Shown here: positions 21,490 to 37,460 of the stretch, in pieces
Layout of the letters: the number at the start of each line of letters is the position of its first letter
Numbering within the stretch: the first letter of the stretch is position 1
Source: Oopsacas minuta
Lineage: Eukaryota; Porifera; Hexactinellida; Lyssacinosida; Leucopsacidae
Direction: 5' to 3'
Assembly (NCBI GenBank): GCA_024704765.1
Contig: JAKMXF010000299.1
Location: forward strand, 124,001-188,000
Length of the DNA stretch: 64,000 nt
Made by a program: the position numbers and the translations under genes
Notes under the pieces: generated by a model
Databases searched by the model: none
The model's input: the letters and a program-made list of their open reading frames with translations, nothing else
Told to the model about the DNA's origin: nothing

Positions 21490-22122
21490 ATGGCAGAAAT
21501 AGAAGTTCTAGAAAGTGGCTTTGAGAATTTGAGTGCGACAGAGTTGATGTCAAAGAAGAGCGGAATTGAAGGAGAAATTCACGAATTATTACAGGGTCTA
21601 GACGCTCAAGGGGGTGTCGGTATGAAAGGGAGTCTAATCGATTCAGAAAAGTTTCCTAGAAATGATATAGACTTATACGCAGTGAGGAGTGCCAGACAGA
21701 GAGTTATACGACTTAGAAATGACCATAAATCTGTAATGAAAGAGATAGAGAACAAACTACATGAACTACATGCTGAATCTAAGCTAAATAAACTATTACA
21801 GACAGACACACAAACTATCACTAGGGATACAGGGGGTAATAAGGAAATATTAGAGAAGACATTTGCTCGTATCTCAATGGTATCATATGGATCTCCAGCA
21901 GATAAAGCTGAATTAAAAAACGGAGATTTACTAATCGAGTTTGGTAGTGTGAATATCACTAATTTTAGTGGAATAGGTGATATAGGAAGAGTTGTACAGC
22001 ATTCTGAAGGAGCAAGAGTATCTGTACAGGTATTGAGAGGAGAGAAGAGGGTAGGATTGAGTCTAGAGCCCAAGCGATGGAGCGGGAGAGGACTACTAGG
22101 ATGCATGGTGAACCCTATTTAA
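21490..22122 (+). CDS. PSMD9: PSMD9/p27, proteasome assembly chaperone
   Basis: A single exon of 210 aa (human 223). PSMD9 (yeast Nas2) binds the Rpt5 ATPase and chaperones assembly of the 19S regulatory base. The N-terminal helical region includes the ERxxLxxLKLL-like DLYAVRSARQRVIRLRND motif (about 55-75). The C-terminal PDZ domain, about 120-200, has YGSPADKAELKNGDLLIEFG and ends in the basic GRGLLGC. Start placed at ATG 21490, because the codon at 21481 is GTG. Confidence 0.87.
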   Translation: MAEIEVLESGFENLSATELMSKKSGIEGEIHELLQGLDAQGGVGMKGSLIDSEKFPRNDIDLYAVRSARQRVIRLRNDHKSVMKEIENKLHELHAESKLNKLLQTDTQTITRDTGGNKEILEKTFARISMVSYGSPADKAELKNGDLLIEFGSVNITNFSGIGDIGRVVQHSEGARVSVQVLRGEKRVGLSLEPKRWSGRGLLGCMVNPI

Positions 22123-23253
22123 TTATTTTATGTTGCATGTTTCATATATTATTAAACTGAATTTGTCCTAAACGTGATAGACATTTGAACAGACAGCAAT
22201 TAATATAAACACCTAAAAAGGAAATTAAAATCTAAATTACTTTTAGCTGACTGTTCACGGCTGATTGATTATTACCACACAATATTTTAATTATAACGCT
22301 ATTACGAGTAATATCGTAGTGGTTTCTTGTCACAGTGAATTTCATAGTGAGTTGTCAATCAAATCAAAGCTCTTAAATTAATTTCAATTTGACAGTCTAC
22401 ACTTATCTCTTAATTAAACTGTGTTATAATTGTATCTGTCAGGTAGACAGGTGATTTGAAAGTTTGATGATTTGTAGAATTTCTTTCAAATCAATAACCC
22501 AATTCCCACAATTATAAACCAGTTTATGAGATGTGTTATTACTTGCTTAGCATATCAGAGTCCGATATTTGAAAAATATACGATATGAATGCAAAAAATG
22601 TTTGTTATAATTTGATTTTAATAGACTTCATTTACACGTACATGAGAATAAATAATCATTCGTAAAGATGCGATAAGAGATGGGTTTTCTATTTGGTTTA
22701 AAGTTTAATCAATTGAACAGGGTTACAGTAAATTGGTGAAATATTTGCACCATTATCCAAGTTATCTTATCAGTTGCTTATTACCTCCCCCAGTTTATGC
22801 AAACCCGGTAAGAATATACATTTCTATCAAGGTTTAAACATTACAAAATAAATATTATTTATAAATAACTTGACCCAATGATATCTGATGTGTTATGCTG
22901 AGAATAGATGGATAAACAACTATATTTAGCTCTACTTATCATAATAACAATACAAGTATTCTCATCAAATTGTTAATCATAGTTATTTCTCAGAGGAAGT
23001 TCCTAAGTGGGTGTTAAATATTTTAAATAAACTAATCATAACTACTGGCCGCACGCCCAGAAAGTAGACAATATTTGTGAAAATTATTTAATTCATAAAA
23101 GTGATAGAAAATTAATTAAATAACATAATCGATATCTGTAAAAATAGCAAACCAAGTAATAATGTATTATGAGTAAACAGATATAATTTCCTAGCCATTG
23201 TATGAAATCTGCCAGTTTACTGATCGTTTGATCGAAAGACAGGAAGTTGTTAG
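22123..23253. other. Gene-free region 3' of the homeobox gene
   Basis: 1131 bp with no coding exon. It contains many short AT-rich motifs of the TAATTA type, which homeodomain proteins can bind, but such motifs are expected often in DNA this AT-rich. It is one of the three longest gene-free stretches of the window and flanks a developmental transcription factor gene, so it may hold regulatory sequence. That is inference only. Confidence 0.35.
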
Positions 23254-23778
23254 TTACAGATACATCTCATCTGTATCTGCGAGTTGTTTCTTGAGCTTTG
23301 TACGTCTGTTCTGAAACCAAGTTTTTATTTGGGCCTCATTCAGACTAAGTTCTCTAGCAAGAGAGAGACGGTCAGCTAAACACAAATATTTGTGTGAAGA
23401 GAAGCAAGACTCCAGACGTTCAGTTTGATCCTGAGTAAACACAGTCCTAGTTTTACGTTTACGTCCTGTTACGTCATACATGGCCCCAGTTCTCATGTAA
23501 TAAGACATTGGATTCATCGTTATAGGCTGAGCATACACTAGATTGCCCTGCATGCCCAAAGGATTTGTGTAGATATAATTGCGCTTAATTGGCATCCGTA
23601 GATTATTGTTGTTGATGTTCTGATATATTTCATGAGAAGGAGAATCGTCATCAGAAAACCTAGGTCGTTTAGCAGGTTGACGGTCAAGTGGAGAACTACA
23701 ATTTGAATTGGGAGTTCTAGGACGATCGCTTAGCAAATTTTCTATCAAGAAAATACTAGATTTCCAACTGTTGGACAT
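23254..23778 (-). CDS. Homeodomain transcription factor, NK-like class, Bar/Bsh type
   Basis: A single exon of 174 aa from the ATG at 23778 (the frame is open to 23928, adding 50 unlikely residues). The homeodomain is at about 107-166. It has the recognition-helix core IKTWFQNRRTKLKK with Gln50, Asn51 and, tellingly, Thr47, which is shared by BarH and Bsh homeodomains (others usually have Ile or Val). The start (RKRKTRTVFT) also suits ANTP-class NK-like genes. An N-terminal engrailed-homology-like motif, FLIENLLSD (about 10-18), predicts Groucho co-repressor binding. No intron interrupts the homeobox. Sponges have a gene called BarBsh, and this may be its ortholog; a phylogeny is needed to say so. 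Confidence 0.85.
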   Translation of the reverse strand: MSNSWKSSIFLIENLLSDRPRTPNSNCSSPLDRQPAKRPRFSDDDSPSHEIYQNINNNNLRMPIKRNYIYTNPLGMQGNLVYAQPITMNPMSYYMRTGAMYDVTGRKRKTRTVFTQDQTERLESCFSSHKYLCLADRLSLARELSLNEAQIKTWFQNRRTKLKKQLADTDEMYL

Positions 23779-24493
23779 TATTGCAAGAAATATGTTGAGA
23801 TTTTGTATTGTAAATGCAAGTTGTAAGTTGAGATCTATTTCAAATGATAACTCCTTATATACAAAATCTGAGTCAGTAAAGATCTTATGTAAAGCCATGT
23901 CAATACTTCTGTGAAACGAAAACGTCACTTCACTGTTACATTTTTAATCATATTGATTACATTTGACAGTTTGTGAAGCTTGATAAAACTGTTAAAATTT
24001 TATTTTGAGTGACAGTATTGCTGTAGCCAAAATAATAAGTGTTTATTTGTATACAACAAGTAGGTGAAGTGTAGCTCTTCAAATGCTGTATATGCTAGCA
24101 AGTCATATTTTAATCAAACAGGTAATATTCAATTAAATAATTTAGCATGATGCCACCTAGAAGCCCTGCTTTATTGCTCATTGATTGGATAAATCCTTTC
24201 ATTTCCCTCTTCAGAGCGCTTAATGACACTAAATTGTCCGCGAAAAGCAACAAATACAATCACCATCATACAATTTAATACAAATTAAATTCAATATACG
24301 TATATTATAAGTGTTGAATACATATCTGTATAATATTAAGCTTATTATTATTATTATAAGCTCATTAATCTAATTCAAAACTATACAAATACACTCAAAA
24401 AGAAAATATCAACCATTAACTTACATTCTATTACATACTAATACACTCCACAATTTCGTTAGCTTTTCAAGGCTGTTTTGGTTTATTCCCATT
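23779..24493. other. Upstream region of the homeobox gene and 3' flank of the myosin gene
   Basis: 715 bp, AT-rich, no coding exon. It should contain the homeobox promoter (near 23780-24000) and the myosin 3' UTR next to 24493. A near-palindromic stretch (ATAAGCTTATTATTATTATTATAAGCTCA) surrounds a TTA run near 24335-24363. Confidence 0.35.
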
Positions 24494-29489
<4,996 letters not shown>

Positions 29490-29931
29490 TTATGTCCTGA
29501 ATAATCGTGAAATTGGTGTCTACTGTATTTGTTTTCTCTATATTAAAAGTCAGGTTCATATATCTACATCTGTATACAGCTAAAACACTATAGAATAACT
29601 TCTAATTTTGTGGGATTATTTTCAATATATTGTAAGACTAGGGGTATTTCTCTCTTGTAAATTCTAATGATGTTTACCCGTATGGGCTGAATACTGTGCA
29701 TACAGTACAATGGATTGGATTTGTAATATCTCGAGTCGAATCGCTTCAAATTCTTTGCAATATAAACGGCTTCATGGTCTCACATTAGGCGAAATCTATG
29801 ATAACCCTGAGCTAATCTACATCTTATATTTACTCTATATGGTTGCGAATTGTAAGAACATTTAATTCAACAAATAACTATTCGATTTTATATGTAAAAT
29901 AGCAAACTAATACTAAAATAGGAAATTTTAC
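29490..29931. other. Intergenic region between myosin I and SURF6
   Basis: 442 bp, no coding exon recognised. It must carry the myosin promoter and 5' UTR (a CAG acceptor-like site lies seven bases before the start codon) and the SURF6 3' UTR. Confidence 0.35.
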
Positions 29932-30684
29932 TTATCTTCGTCGCTTTTTTATTTTATTTGTCAATTTCAATTCTTTCCTCTCTTTGATATGCTTCTTCCT
30001 CTTCTCCTGTTTATCATGTATCTGCTTTTCTTGAAGCCCAATTCGTTCACTCAATCTTTGTTTGGAAACTTTCTTCCGCTTTTGAACTTGTTTCCATGAC
30101 TTGTGTAACTTTTTAACATCATCTTTTTGCTTTTTACCTTCTACTCTACTCATAGCACGATTCCACTGTTCAGTCTCGATTATTTCCTCTGCTTTTGATG
30201 GATCACTAACTTGTAAACTCTTCAATTCTCTCTGTTTCTTCTCCGCTTCAATGAATAACTTGGAATAGTTTTTCTTTTTAGGAATAATATCTGCTAAGTC
30301 TACATTAGCTTTGAAAGTCAGCTGACTGAATTGGACATCTTTATTGATTTTAGTTTCACTTGGTTTCTTGGCTATCTTTGGTGTCTTTTTATGTTTCTTT
30401 GTTTTAGAACTACTTTTCTGTGATTCTTTTTCTCGAATTTTTCTTTTAGTATCTGCACGTGAACCTTTCAAATCAGATAATTTGGACTGATACTTTTCCC
30501 ATAATTTATCTGGAGATAAATTAACGATCTCATTAATGTCGGTTACAGCTGGCTTCTCATTTTTCAGCTCCTTTCCTTTATCAATTTCCATATCACTCTC
30601 AGAATCATCATGCAACTTGGGAAGTGGGATCATTGTTAAAATATTCGAAAAGTAAGCGAAATGTTTGTCTAAATTTACAACCAT
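29932..30684 (-). CDS. SURF6: SURF6/Rrp14-like nucleolar protein
   Basis: A single exon of 250 aa. SURF6 (yeast Rrp14) is a nucleolar factor in pre-rRNA processing and 60S/40S biogenesis. The C-terminal SURF6 domain, about residues 140-250, is clear: KKNYSKLFIEAEKKQRELKS, WNRAMSRVEGKKQKDD, then KSWKQVQKRKK and a long Lys/Arg/Glu helix. The acidic N terminus and the Lys-rich middle part match nucleolar proteins but are not diagnostic. A T-rich tract ending in ACAG lies two bases before the ATG. Human SURF6 is longer (361 aa), mainly in the N-terminal half. Confidence 0.8.
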   Translation of the reverse strand: MVVNLDKHFAYFSNILTMIPLPKLHDDSESDMEIDKGKELKNEKPAVTDINEIVNLSPDKLWEKYQSKLSDLKGSRADTKRKIREKESQKSSSKTKKHKKTPKIAKKPSETKINKDVQFSQLTFKANVDLADIIPKKKNYSKLFIEAEKKQRELKSLQVSDPSKAEEIIETEQWNRAMSRVEGKKQKDDVKKLHKSWKQVQKRKKVSKQRLSERIGLQEKQIHDKQEKRKKHIKERKELKLTNKIKKRRR

Positions 30685-31029
30685 ACCTGTATGTTACAGA
30701 AAAAAAATCTTGAATAAAATCAATAATATGATTTTATTACAAACTGCAACATTGAGTATGTTAATGAGCCGTGATATGTACTATTAATAGACAGTAATTA
30801 ATTACATTGATAAGGACACATTATGTGTTGTAACGCCTATTTAAAAACCACAATATAGATGTGGTATGTACCATTAAATGTGCAGAAATGGTATTACCAT
30901 ACATATTAACATAATGATGTTCAAAGAAAAGATAATATCTTGTTTACATAGTCCGCATTGCAAGATATAATTCGAAGATGGCAATTGACATGGGTGATAG
31001 TTCTGATTTACATCATGTTTACTGTAGAT
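30685..31029. other. Intergenic region between SURF6 and HAPSTR1
   Basis: 345 bp, AT-rich, nothing coding. Tail-to-head arrangement: the HAPSTR1 stop is at 31030 and SURF6 starts at 30684, both on the minus strand. Confidence 0.35.
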
Positions 31030-33733
31030 TTATAGAAATTTTGTCTTTTTAGTGATAGACACTTCCATAGGCATCTCGTCGTAGTTGAGTGAGTTCGCAC
31101 GTTTGCGGTTTTGTTCACTTATCTGTACACTTGATGGTATTTGGGGTCGTGACCGTAGCGTTAAGATCTGTTCTGGCACAGGGCTAGAAGGCTTCTGAGT
31201 GTTGTAACCACAGTTCGGACAAGGAGAGGAGGGCTGAGAACATTTCTGATCATCATAATCTCCAGTCGCTGAAGCAGGTCTGTCTGGATATTGTTGTGAC
31301 TCCTTCTTAAATTTTCTGTATTTCTTGCTCTTATTTACTAATTCTCGTCTTTCTACAATCTTTCCATACTCTATACCTTGTTCTAGGCCTCTTCCGTATA
31401 TATTAATTGCCTCTAAATAACACAAATATTACGTATAAATAATTAATAATAATAATAATTACGAATATTTAAATGTTTATAGAATTCTCAGTAAATGCCT
31501 TTACTAAATCATAGATTGGATATTTCTGGTATGATATCTGTTTTAGCTTGAAGCTGGTATCTACTAGCACATATCCTTTATACACCTTAATATTAGGAGA
31601 AATAATCTGTATTGGTAACTGATCTAGAATAGCAGTTAAGTTGTAGCCATTTGAGATTAGTTTATTGAACGATTTGACAAAGAAAGGATCATACAAGAGT
31701 CTGTTTACCAATTCAAATAATTTATTGATGTTACCGAGTATTGGATTAGCTGTTAACATTCGCAGATTGTGATGAAAACTAATCACATGAGGCTGGAGGT
31801 ATAACGAATCTTCATAGTTAGTTAAATTAACCGAAGAAGATATTTCCATAGCAAGGATGAATTTCATCGCAGGGATAAATTTGTTTGATTCATTAACTTT
31901 AATATCAATGGTTAAATTCAATGATATTCCTATTACGTCATTATAGAATGCTATACCAGGAGGAGACCCAATTGCAGCGTAGATAGTAAGATTCTTGTTA
32001 GGATAGTAACGGTATAGCGGTGGGATAAGATATTCATAGAAATTAGTGTTCAAAAGATGTAACAGTTTACTAGTTATAGCTGTGTTGGGAAGATTATACG
32101 GAGAAATAGTAAGACTCAGCAAATCAGCCTTGTAATAAGCCCAGATAGCGGAATTAATAGTGTAGTTAGATACCCATACATATAGCATATTGTCCAAGTC
32201 TTGCTGTAGTGAAGGTAATTTAGCTGGTGAATGAGGATAAACTGCTGTGTTACGAACTAAGCTAATTGTACCGTTACATTGTATTTCCATATAATTATTC
32301 GTGAATGCAGGATCGTATAGTAAATGGAGGTCAATTAAGTTTGAATATCCTGCCATTTCTAAGTGTAACACTAGATCCATTGAGTTAAGAACCTGTTCAA
32401 TAATAGAAGGCAACGTTCTATGTATTTCCTTAACGATTAGATTCTTTCCCCATGAAACAAGCAAATCAATAATATTCAATAACCAAATCTCTGGTGTATC
32501 CCCGATGAACTTTATGTGTAACTTGCTAACACTAATTACTGATTTCAAACTTCCATCTTCTAGTTCAAAATCTCCAGTCGCATTACGCTTGAGTTTGAAT
32601 GAAACCGCACAATCAAGATTGACAATATCTACTTGTACTTTCGGGTTACCGCTTATAGGTATAGGAATTAGAGTAACAATCATTTTCCCTTTCAATAAAG
32701 CGTTAGTTTCAAGATTAACTGACATTTTAAGCAAGATACTCAATCCAGATTCTTCACTAGGCTGAATAGAGAATTCACTCATATTAATCGTGTGTATTTT
32801 AACATCATGTAGAGTTATATTCAAATCATAATCAACGAAGAGATGAGTTTCTTTCAACTTAAAAGGACCAATATCTGGGAACTTAATGCTAGGAGCTATT
32901 TCACTTATCTTCTGCGTGATATCTGATATCTCGTAGAAACCACTCTTAGTGACGAGTAATCCCAAGCCTGGAGCTTCTCCACAGTAGTAACGGGAAATAA
33001 GAAAGCACTCAACAAGCAAGAGGATAAAATACATAACAATAAATGGTATTCAAATCAGCTACATGCTATATGTATAGGAGAGTTCCTATCAGTTCGAGAG
33101 AAGAACAGCTCTATCACAGATTAGAACTCATGATTAGGCTGAAATCATAAAGTTACATCATGCGGTCGTACTAGTACACTTCTATTATTACTCTAAAATT
33201 ATGTCATAATATATTAATTGTAAACAAACCTTCATAAAATGAAGTTAGTGAACTAGCTGTCTGGTGAAATAACGGCCAGAGATGTAATGACTTTTGAATG
33301 TCATTTGGAGTCCTCTTTCTCTCCTCTAAAGTATGACGTAATCATAATAATTTGAGTAATGAGTATGAACTTTGAACCTACCTGCTACTATTGATGAAAG
33401 GTTCATAGCTACACGCTGAAACGAAGTCCATAGATTCCTAATAGCAACCCCCTTCATTGTACTTAATTGCTGTCTTTCATAAGAACCTAATTCATCTTCC
33501 TGCATACTCTGTGTGTTGCCAGATATGTCAGTTTGTTCACTGAATGTATTAGTAGGCTGTCCTTCCAATTCTGTAGAAAATATATTAGAAGAAGGAGTAT
33601 CTAATCCTTGTATAGTGAGAGGGGAATAGAAAGAAGACTGAAAATCGAATGAATGTGGTATTTGTGCATCAGGTATTGAGAATTGAAACCCAGGGAATAA
33701 AGCTTGATTTGGTGACGGTCCTGAATGCGCCAT
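31030..33733 (-). CDS. HAPSTR1: HAPSTR1 (C16orf72) homolog, host of a nested gene
   Basis: HAPSTR1 is a nuclear stress-response protein that works with the HUWE1 ubiquitin ligase. Exons 33733-33382, 33325-33230 and 31412-31030 join in phase 1 twice and encode 276 aa (human 275). The two related helical segments of the family are visible: LWTSFQRVAMNLSSI (exon 1) and LWPLFHQTASSLTSFYEEA spanning the exon 2/3 join, followed by the basic KSKKYRKFKKE. The C-terminal nuclear-localisation-like end RKRANSL...TKKTKFL parallels human RKRTSAQ...THKRNRMI. Intron 2 (33229-31413, 1.8 kb) contains a complete intronless BPI/LBP-type gene on the same strand. The identification rests on the helical block alignment and the matching length. 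Confidence 0.72.
31469..33034 (-). CDS. BPI/LBP-family lipid-binding protein, intronless, inside HAPSTR1 intron 2
   Basis: A single-exon gene of 521 aa with a signal peptide (about residues 1-19, MYFILLLVECFLISRYYCG), so secreted. The fold family of bactericidal/permeability-increasing and LPS-binding proteins is suggested by the N-terminal barrel start GLGLLVTKSGFYEISDIT, the segment FKLKETHLFVDYDLNITLHDVKIH, the long amphipathic helix about 195-225, and a length (521) close to BPI/LBP (about 480). Two Cys at positions compatible with the conserved barrel disulfide are present. Several N-glycosylation sequons occur. Such proteins bind lipids, including bacterial lipopolysaccharide. Vertebrate family members have many introns, so an intronless copy inside another gene may be retrotransposed. 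Confidence 0.68.
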   Translation of the reverse strand: MYFILLLVECFLISRYYCGEAPGLGLLVTKSGFYEISDITQKISEIAPSIKFPDIGPFKLKETHLFVDYDLNITLHDVKIHTINMSEFSIQPSEESGLSILLKMSVNLETNALLKGKMIVTLIPIPISGNPKVQVDIVNLDCAVSFKLKRNATGDFELEDGSLKSVISVSKLHIKFIGDTPEIWLLNIIDLLVSWGKNLIVKEIHRTLPSIIEQVLNSMDLVLHLEMAGYSNLIDLHLLYDPAFTNNYMEIQCNGTISLVRNTAVYPHSPAKLPSLQQDLDNMLYVWVSNYTINSAIWAYYKADLLSLTISPYNLPNTAITSKLLHLLNTNFYEYLIPPLYRYYPNKNLTIYAAIGSPPGIAFYNDVIGISLNLTIDIKVNESNKFIPAMKFILAMEISSSVNLTNYEDSLYLQPHVISFHHNLRMLTANPILGNINKLFELVNRLLYDPFFVKSFNKLISNGYNLTAILDQLPIQIISPNIKVYKGYVLVDTSFKLKQISYQKYPIYDLVKAFTENSINI

Positions 33734-34452
33734 TTTGACTTCTAAAGAGCTAAATTATTTATGTAATGTATGGTTAATGTTGGCTTGTCAACTACTACAG
33801 TAATGCTGCTCCGCTAGCACATTCCAAACAAAATAATTAATTTAATAGATAGAGAATTATGCTGATTAATCCATGACCAGATATTGTGAGAAAATTGAGG
33901 ATAATTCTGGTGAGGAAGATTCCCTTTTATACGTAAAATAGTGCAAGGCAATAATATAATATTAACTAGCACAGTATTGCATAATTATATGAATTATACA
34001 ATCTTGAAATACTAAGAATTACAAGAGTCGCAGACGGTAATCATGAAAGTAGATTGAAACTACAAATTGTCCGTTGAAGCAAACAATTACGTACTAAATA
34101 TAGAATGCTGTATAATATTATATAATAATAGATACATAAAATGTATTATAGGAACTCCGCGGACGGTCATTCCTCGCCCCTGTAAGGGGCTACAATATTC
34201 TCTTATTCGTATATATCCAGAGCTTGATATTATTCCAAGGAATTCCGTGTTTAGAAATATACGTATTCGTAACTGCGTAGCATGAATGGATATAGCACCT
34301 ATATGCTGTGCAGATAAAGTTTGTAAGAGGTCACCTATAGCACTGAATTATTAAACAAACTTTTAAAACATATGTATGGGAGATGTAGAGCACTGCACTT
34401 GTCTGGAGAGCAATTAAACCATCGTATTTCTAAATAATTTCGTTAATTAAGG
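33734..34452. other. Intergenic region with a GC-rich island and small hairpin
   Basis: 719 bp. A GC-richer patch at about 34155-34192 stands out in AT-rich DNA. It contains a perfect hairpin at 34176-34190 (GCCCCT stem, GTA loop). A 72-codon ORF crosses it on the plus strand but has no protein-like features. No gene identified. Confidence 0.35.
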
Positions 34453-35115
34453 CTAATTGCAATAGTAATGAGACTTAATTATACCCTCTACTATTCCTCG
34501 GCAAATTTCCAACCCAGTATGGTAACAGTCCTGATCCATTGGTATGCACAAATCCCCTAGGCCAAACAGCACAGCATTTTTAGCTCCCAAATATAGCTTA
34601 TTTTTGAAATGTTGATAGGCACGAGTTCTACGATCAGTCCTGGGGTCTCTTCTATGCATACTCACTAACTTGTTATTAATATCCTCACTCATACACAAGT
34701 CTATCATCGGTTCTACCCAAACAGATTCATGCAAGATCCTCACATCTCCAATCAACGCTACCTCAAGCATTAGTTCACTTATCCTATCCTTGAAGCAGGT
34801 TACTATAGGAATAGTACGTCTAGATAATTCCTTGAAATAACAGCTGGTGGTTTTGATATCTGTTAGGGGATATTGTTCGGTTGTAATAGCATTTGAGTTT
34901 GATAGGAGAATACATTTTGTGTTTAAGTCTTGCTGTAAATGAGTTGTATGGCTGCATAGTGATTCGAGTATGTCATTTGTTATATAACGTGGGTTAATGA
35001 CGATAGATGTAATGCCAGTATTTGCATCAGAAAGGTGTGAAATTTCGATGGAAGGAGAACAGGAAAATGAACGAAACCGCGGTTTAAAAACAGGCTGACT
35101 CATTAATCGTATCAT
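34453..35115 (-). CDS. Divergent enoyl-CoA hydratase/isomerase-like (crotonase fold) protein
   Basis: A single exon of 220 aa from ATG 35115; the frame is open further to 35160, but that codon is TTG. Two segments recall the crotonase fold: GITSIVINPRYITNDILESL near the N terminus (the TLNRP-type strand and helix) and LMLEVALIGDVRILHESVWVEP in the middle (the ELALACDIRIA-type helix). The oxyanion-hole glycine motif and catalytic Glu of active hydratases are not evident, so this may be a non-catalytic relative. The basic start (MIRLMSQPVFKPRFRSF) would suit a mitochondrial targeting peptide. The assignment is by fold pattern only; confidence is moderate to low. Confidence 0.45.
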   Translation of the reverse strand: MIRLMSQPVFKPRFRSFSCSPSIEISHLSDANTGITSIVINPRYITNDILESLCSHTTHLQQDLNTKCILLSNSNAITTEQYPLTDIKTTSCYFKELSRRTIPIVTCFKDRISELMLEVALIGDVRILHESVWVEPMIDLCMSEDINNKLVSMHRRDPRTDRRTRAYQHFKNKLYLGAKNAVLFGLGDLCIPMDQDCYHTGLEICRGIVEGIIKSHYYCN

Positions 35116-35283
35116 ATAGCTAGTTTTACGATTCGAATTATAATTATCGGAAAGAGGCAATGATTATTCAGCCCTTATAAATAAGAAATAAAATATACAA
35201 AATTACCTCAATAATCTGAAAACTACATAAATCATGGAATCTTTGAGAAGTGTCCATGGTATAACAAGCCAATTAAAATCAAA

Positions 35284-36425
<1,142 letters not shown>

Positions 36426-36863
36426 TTGGCAGCTGTAATTAATCTACGTTACTGAAATATGAGAAATGTAGCTTATAATCTATTGTATATCATTCATATA
36501 AGCCTAATTGGTTTGTACAGCAAGTACTTGTACAATATTATTCTTATATTGATAGAGGCGAACCAAGGTTAGATAATTTATGGAGTGTTTGTATAAAGTG
36601 AGACATGATATGCCAAAAATAGAAATTCTACGATGGCATACTATGTCAACAAAAGTGAACAGTTAGTCCATGAAGCAAATGTAAATGATATACGTACGAT
36701 ATATGCCATTTCTGTGTGGAATTTTAATTATAGCAAACGTCACGAATAATAGTGCAGACATCTGAAAAATCTGATCCCCATATTATGGATTGTTTTTTAC
36801 CAATAAGGTAGCGTAAATTGTATAATCATGTTCCTAATACAATTAGAAAGTGGATGACATTAA
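36426..36863. other. Upstream flank of BTBD10, no gene seen
   Basis: 438 bp, AT-rich. A TTACAG acceptor-like site lies seven bases from the BTBD10 ATG. Nothing else supportable. Confidence 0.3.
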
Positions 36864-37076
36864 TCACACATTAGGAACATTATTATGTACTACAAAAGTA
36901 GGCAATAATGAAACAAATTGTTTTGCTTCATCATCAAAGAATAAAGTATGTTTGCAATCTTTTTGTGAAAAAATAGGCATGCTTGCCAACTTTTCCGGGA
37001 TCTCTGGATTTACATGATATCCAGGGAAATATTGGCTAGTTCTCGCTAATTTCTGACAATATAGTGAAAAAATCAT
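36864..37076 (-). CDS. Orphan ORF or isolated terminal exon, unknown
   Basis: A 70-codon ORF with a protein-like composition. An acceptor-like TTGTCAG lies inside it, after which the frame runs KLARTSQYFPGYHVNPEIPE to the stop. It could be the last exon of an unplaced gene or a transposon remnant; no partner exon was found, and the neighbouring gene ends at 37461 with its own stop. I do not recognise it. Kept only because the residue composition looks coding. Confidence 0.2.
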   Translation of the reverse strand: MIFSLYCQKLARTSQYFPGYHVNPEIPEKLASMPIFSQKDCKHTLFFDDEAKQFVSLLPTFVVHNNVPNV

Positions 37077-37361
37077 ATTATTTGCGTATAAATTAGAATT
37101 CCAGTGTTATTTAAAAGGTTAGTAAGTATGAAGGGGGCCCTGAGAGACACAAGGAAAAGCAATAAATGTAGGCATAATTATTTGTTATATTGCACCAAAA
37201 ATAATTCAATACAACATTTACAATAATAAATGTTAAAGTATAATTTCAAAGATAATATATTACTGGCATTAAGATGTGCTCTTTGATTGTTTGATAAACA
37301 TTCAGTTGAAAAAAGTTGAAAATTATGTTCAGTATATTCAAGACGTAAAAGTAGAGTATTG

Positions 37362-37385
37362 GATGGATAGATAGATAGATAGATC
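37362..37385. repeat. GATA/GATG tetranucleotide microsatellite
   Basis: A short tandem run of GATG/GATA units just beyond the 3' end of the unknown Ser/Pro-rich gene. Simple repeat, no other meaning inferred. Confidence 0.8.
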
Positions 37386-37460
37386 ATGCAATCCAAAAAC
37401 GAAAGGGTATAGATGGGTTTATTAAGTTAAAACTAGGAAGGTGTGATATTTCGCGATATA

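Noticed and set aside
21606-22106. 166-codon minus-strand ORF opposite PSMD9
   Set aside because: It is the antisense shadow of a well-conserved gene and has no domain-like features.
32301-32765. 154-codon plus-strand ORF opposite the BPI-like gene
   Set aside because: Shadow ORF; the minus frame is far longer and has a signal peptide.
34067-34285. 72-codon plus-strand ORF in the HAPSTR1-crotonase spacer
   Set aside because: Crosses a hairpin and GC patch, no ATG context or protein-like pattern; more likely non-coding.
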